Positions 42,151 through 45,148 of a stretch of 45,148 nucleotides of DNA are shown here, piece after piece; position 1 is the stretch's first letter; each line of letters starts with the position of its first letter. Position numbers and translations under genes: made by a program. Where the stretch lies: contig CAKRRD010000021.1 of the NCBI GenBank assembly GCA_934394815.1, forward strand, positions 1 through 45,148, given 5' to 3'. The DNA comes from an uncultured Acetatifactor sp. (GTDB lineage Bacteria > Bacillota > Clostridia > Lachnospirales > Lachnospiraceae). A model generated the notes under the pieces. It was not told where the DNA came from. It ran no database searches and worked only from the letters and a program-made list of their open reading frames with translations.

Positions 42151-42603
42151 ATGACCATAGAACCGATTTCCAGTGTCATGACAGTGCAGGCACAGAATAC
42201 AGCCGCTGCCAGGAACACTGTGGCAAAAGTAACTACAGAGGAGAATTCCTCAGAATACAATCCTGCCAATGTAAAAGCAGCAGATAAGATTGACCAGACT
42301 ACTACTGTTGTGGAGAATGCCAAGGGTAAGGATCAGAACGACACTTCGTCTAATCCCAACGGTGAGCAGCAACAGCAAATCACGAACGAACAGATCAAGA
42401 AAGCGGTAGAAAAGCTGAACAAGAGCATGATCTCTCATTCCGAAGCTGTCTTCGGCATTCATGAGGCAACGAACCGCATAACGATCAAGATCGTTGATAA
42501 GGACACCAAGGAGGTCATCAAAGAGCTGCCTCCCGAGAAGACTTTGGATATGATCGCCAAAGTATGGGAGATGGCAGGCATCCTGGTGGACGAGAAGAGA
42601 TAG
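42151..42603 (+). CDS. flaG: FlaG family flagellar protein
   Basis: FlaG proteins influence filament length; their exact action is not settled. The 150-residue protein has a variable N-terminal half rich in Asn, Gln, Thr and Lys and the conserved C-terminal FlaG domain: AVEKLNKSMISHSEAVFGIHEATNRITIKIVDKDTKEVIKELPPEKTLDMIAKVWEMAG, of which the core RITIKIVDKDT and VIKELPPEKTLD are diagnostic. ATG 42151 follows GGAGGTGA; a longer frame from 42106 would read through the leader hairpin. It leads the flaG-fliD-fliS-fliT-like operon, with fliD starting 12 bases later. Confidence 0.93.
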   Translation: MTIEPISSVMTVQAQNTAAARNTVAKVTTEENSSEYNPANVKAADKIDQTTTVVENAKGKDQNDTSSNPNGEQQQQITNEQIKKAVEKLNKSMISHSEAVFGIHEATNRITIKIVDKDTKEVIKELPPEKTLDMIAKVWEMAGILVDEKR

Positions 42604-42615
42604 GAGGATACCGAT

Positions 42616-44169
42616 ATGGCATCATCGACAATGAGATTATCCGGACTGATCTCCGGAATGGACACAGAGAGCATTATCCAGCAGCTGGTCTCTGCGAAGC
42701 AGACCAAGGTGGACGATGCAAAAAAGGCACAGACCAAGCTGGAATGGAAGCAGACCGCATGGAAAGAGCTGAATATCAAGATTAAAAATCTGCAGTCCAA
42801 GTTTGTTAATAATATGCGTTTTGAATCCGCATATAGCAAGAGAGTGACCAAAGTATCCGACAGCAATGCAGTCAGTGTCATCACCGGTGATGGCGCAATG
42901 ACCGGTGTACAGAACCTCAAGGTATCACAGCTGGCCAAGACCGCCTATATGACCGGAGGCAAGCTGACCTTGAAGGATAATGTCACTGCGGATACCAAGC
43001 TGAATGCATTGACAAAATTGTCTGATCTGGGGATCAAGGGCAGTGATGGCAGCACCGTGGCCGGCATTACCACCGGAGACGATACAACTCTTAAGATCAA
43101 GAACGGTGATACAAGCGTAGAACTGAATATTACCAAAGATACCACGATCTCTGATGTACTGTCCAAATTGAAGGAAGCCGGACTGAATGCAAACTTCGAT
43201 ACCACCCAGCAGAGATTCTATATCAGTGCAAAGGACTCCGGCGATGCCGGTAATTTCTCTATTACGGCAACCGGAACCGGTGCCGATGACCTGCTGAAGG
43301 GGCTGGGTATTACAGATGCCAACTATATCAAAGGGCAGGATTCTGTGATCACACTGAACAACACAGAGTATACCAGCAACTCCAATGTATTTTCCATCAA
43401 TGGTCTGACCATTACAGCACTGAAAGAGACCGGAGCAGATGAAGAGATCACCCTGACCACACAGGATGACGTAGATGGTATCTACGATATGATCAAGAGC
43501 TTCCTGAAGGAATATAATACCCTGATCAACGAGATGGACAAGCTTTATAATGCGGATTCCGCCAGAGAGTATGAACCTCTGACCGATGATGAGAAGGATG
43601 CCATGTCCGATACCGAAGTAGAGAAGTACGAGACCAAGATCAAGGATGCCCTGCTCCGCAGAGACAGCAATCTGTCTACCGTAAGTTCTGCCTTGAAAGA
43701 AATTATGGCAGGCAGTGTGGAAGTAAACGGCAAGAACATGTATCTCAGCGATTTCGGCATTGAGACTCTGAGCTACTTTACCGCAGCGGAGAATGAGAAG
43801 AATGCCTACCACATAGATGGAGATGCAGATGACTCCAGTACCTCCGGTAATGCAGACAAGCTTAAGAGCATGATCAGCAGTGATCCCGATACGGTCGTAA
43901 GCTTTTTCTCTGGATTGTTTAAGAATTTATATACTAAAATGAGCGATCTCTCCAAGTCTGTAGAAGGTTATCGTACCTACGGTAATTTTTATGATGACAA
44001 AAAGATGAAATCGGATTATGATGATTATACAAGCAAGATCAGTGACTTGGAAGATAAGCTGAACGATTACGAAGACAAATGGTATTCCAAGTTCTCCAAA
44101 ATGGAGACTGCACTGGCAAAGCTTCAGAGCAATTCCAGCGCAGTGACCAGCTTGTTAGGAGGATCATGA
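42616..44169 (+). CDS. fliD: FliD, flagellar filament cap
   Basis: FliD forms the cap at the filament tip and helps fold arriving flagellin. The N-terminus MRLSGLISGMDTESIIQQLV (from residue 5) is the FliD_N signature, and the C-terminal domain has IYDMIKSFLKEYNTLINEMDKLYN and the final coiled coil with FSKMETALAKLQSNSS. The middle is variable and Asp/Thr-rich. It has 517 residues, as expected. AGGAGG precedes ATG 42616. fliS begins one base after its stop, the usual fliD-fliS order. Confidence 0.95.
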   Translation: MASSTMRLSGLISGMDTESIIQQLVSAKQTKVDDAKKAQTKLEWKQTAWKELNIKIKNLQSKFVNNMRFESAYSKRVTKVSDSNAVSVITGDGAMTGVQNLKVSQLAKTAYMTGGKLTLKDNVTADTKLNALTKLSDLGIKGSDGSTVAGITTGDDTTLKIKNGDTSVELNITKDTTISDVLSKLKEAGLNANFDTTQQRFYISAKDSGDAGNFSITATGTGADDLLKGLGITDANYIKGQDSVITLNNTEYTSNSNVFSINGLTITALKETGADEEITLTTQDDVDGIYDMIKSFLKEYNTLINEMDKLYNADSAREYEPLTDDEKDAMSDTEVEKYETKIKDALLRRDSNLSTVSSALKEIMAGSVEVNGKNMYLSDFGIETLSYFTAAENEKNAYHIDGDADDSSTSGNADKLKSMISSDPDTVVSFFSGLFKNLYTKMSDLSKSVEGYRTYGNFYDDKKMKSDYDDYTSKISDLEDKLNDYEDKWYSKFSKMETALAKLQSNSSAVTSLLGGS

Positions 44170-44170
44170 T

Positions 44171-44557
44171 ATGGCATTACCCAGTGCTTATGCACAGTAT
44201 AACAACAGCAAGGTTCTGACGGCATCTCCGGCGGAACTGACATTGATGCTCTATGACGGAGCCATTAAATTCTGTAATATAGCAGAGGCTGCTGTAGAGA
44301 AGAATGATGTTCCCAAAGCACATGAGAACATCCGCAAGGTGCAGAATATCATAGGATATCTGCATTCCACATTGGATATGAAATACGAAGTCTCCAAGGA
44401 TTTCGATAATATCTATAACTATCTGGAGAGACGGCTGGTGGAAGCCAATGTCAAAAAGGATAAGGAGATTCTCGAAGAGATCAACACGCATCTCCACTCA
44501 ATCCGTGACAACTGGAAAGAAGTCATGAAGGCCGGTGCCAAGAAAGGAAATGACTGA
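44171..44557 (+). CDS. fliS: FliS, flagellin export chaperone
   Basis: FliS binds the C-terminus of flagellin in the cytoplasm and keeps it unfolded for export. The 128-residue helical protein has the FliS start AYAQYNNSKVLTASPAELTLMLYDGAIKF, of which ASPAELTLMLYDGA is diagnostic, and the YLERRLVEANVKKD and LHSIRDNWKEVMK helices. AGGAGG in the end of fliD precedes the start. Its stop and the next gene's start share one base, so translation is coupled. Confidence 0.95.
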   Translation: MALPSAYAQYNNSKVLTASPAELTLMLYDGAIKFCNIAEAAVEKNDVPKAHENIRKVQNIIGYLHSTLDMKYEVSKDFDNIYNYLERRLVEANVKKDKEILEEINTHLHSIRDNWKEVMKAGAKKGND

Positions 44558-45030
44558 TGGAGAATCAGCTGACCATTTTGTCAGAGAGCCTGGATAAGAA
44601 GCTGGAAGTATTACAGAAGATCCAGGATTATAACAAACGGCAGGAAGAGATCTTCTCTGCGGAAAACGTGGATATGAGCCTGTTCGATGATGCGGTAGAG
44701 GAAAAACAGCGGCTTATCGATGAGGTGGTTCATCTGGATGAAGGCTTTGAGATCATGTATGAGAAGCTGGCAAGGGAACTGGAAGACAACAGGGAACGCT
44801 ACGCAGCACAGATTCGTGAACTTCAGAAGAAGGTCAGTCAGGTGACGGAACTGAGTGTGTCCGTACAGGCTCAGGAGGCCCGGAATAAAAAGCTGATTGA
44901 AAGCTATTTCGCCAGAGAGCGGGCAAGCATCGGCCAGAGACGTAAGAACGCCAAGAATGCTTTTGACTACTACAAGAGCATGAGCGGTTCCGGATATGTG
45001 CAGCCCCAGATGTACGACAGTAAAAAGTAA
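44557..45030 (+). CDS. putative FliT-type flagellar chaperone
   Basis: This 157-residue coiled-coil protein follows fliS, where many flagellar operons carry fliT, the chaperone of the cap protein FliD. It is nearly all helix, with LTILSESLDKKLEVLQKIQDYNKR at the N-terminus, then a Glu/Gln-rich coiled coil and a basic end NAKNAFDYYKSMSGSGY. Sequence conservation of FliT is low, so the name rests on place, size and helical content; a FlgN-like export chaperone is the alternative. The gene starts inside the fliS stop codon and is the last of the operon. Confidence 0.72.
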   Translation: MENQLTILSESLDKKLEVLQKIQDYNKRQEEIFSAENVDMSLFDDAVEEKQRLIDEVVHLDEGFEIMYEKLARELEDNRERYAAQIRELQKKVSQVTELSVSVQAQEARNKKLIESYFARERASIGQRRKNAKNAFDYYKSMSGSGYVQPQMYDSKK

Positions 45031-45050
45031 ATACAAAGGTAATGGTGAAA

Positions 45051-45083
45051 GGGAAGCAGAAAGAGAACTGCTTCTCTTTTTAT
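45051..45083 (+). terminator. terminator of the flaG-fliT operon
   Basis: GGGAAGCAG (45051-45059) pairs with CTGCTTCTC (45068-45076), one G-T pair, and is followed by TTTTTAT. The intron-like sequence starts immediately behind. Confidence 0.92.
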
Positions 45084-45084
45084 A

Positions 45085-45148
45085 GTTTGCGCGCCATGGG
45101 CGCGCTCTAATGGGTGAAAGTCCCGAACACGCCCAGATAGTGGGAAGT
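45085..45148 (+). mobile_element. 5' end of a probable group IIC intron, cut by the window edge
   Basis: The sequence after the terminator begins GTTTG (consensus GUGYG) and has a perfect stem GCGCGCC-ATG-GGCGCGC (45089-45105). TCTAATGGGTGAAAGTCCC and GAACACG follow. The order and wording closely resemble the start of the Oceanobacillus iheyensis group IIC intron as I remember it. Group IIC introns typically insert right behind intrinsic terminators, and here the boundary is one or two bases past the T-run. The rest, including any reverse transcriptase, lies outside the window. Confidence 0.72.

Noticed and set aside
45085..45148. Reading the right edge as an IscB-associated HEARO RNA
   Set aside because: The segment order resembles a group IIC intron start and the place behind a terminator fits that class; too little sequence is visible to exclude the alternative completely.

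Overview
The window looks like chromosome from a motile Lachnospiraceae bacterium (Clostridia), probably close to Roseburia or Eubacterium rectale; the genus is inference. The evidence is the gene content: a Firmicutes membrane-type MurF, an HrcA/CIRCE site, a SUF operon with SufU, a YesM/YesN-type two-component pair beside a sugar ABC transporter, an AraR repressor of the GntR-LacI hybrid type, and flagellar genes with FliW/CsrA and FlaG. I see no prophage, CRISPR array, rRNA or tRNA.

Layout. 1-6286: cell-wall ligases (the 3' part of a murF-like gene, then ddl), a CIRCE-controlled DnaJ/CbpA-type co-chaperone, and a small DUF6110-like protein followed by an atypical heavy-metal P-type ATPase. 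6287-11530: the SUF iron-sulfur assembly operon sufC-B-D-S-U behind two overlapping sigma-A promoters. 11531-14777: a DUF1622-like membrane protein, then an unrecognised 170-residue protein followed by cstA. 14780-18983, minus strand: an EAL phosphodiesterase, a DegV protein, a MarR repressor with two palindromic sites, and a coiled-coil protein encoded by 21-bp tandem repeats.

19350-34265: a sugar region. It holds an unusual nucleotidase/guanylate-kinase-like fusion, araR, araA with a double AraR-type operator, a response regulator and histidine kinase, a YtfQ-type sugar ABC transporter (binding lipoprotein, ATPase, two permeases), and a chemoreceptor translationally coupled to a second YtfQ-type binding lipoprotein. 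I infer uptake, sensing and chemotaxis for a pentose or furanose sugar, with L-arabinose the leading candidate.

34269-45083: late flagellar genes in two sigma-28 units, flgM-flgN-flgK1-flgK2-flgL-fliW-csrA and flaG-fliD-fliS-fliT-like. They encode the anti-sigma factor, hook-filament junction proteins (with two tandem FlgK paralogues), the filament cap, export chaperones and the FliW/CsrA switch. The flaG leader carries what look like two CsrA sites, one in a hairpin loop and one over the Shine-Dalgarno sequence, like the arrangement known for B. subtilis hag. Between the two units is a decayed Rpn-type nuclease/transposase fragment. The window ends in what appears to be the 5' end of a group IIC intron, inserted directly behind the terminator of the flaG unit.

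The best leads are the CsrA-type flaG leader, the nucleotidase/kinase-like fusion with an altered Walker A motif, the chemoreceptor/binding-protein pair, the tandem FlgK genes, and the intron at the right edge.
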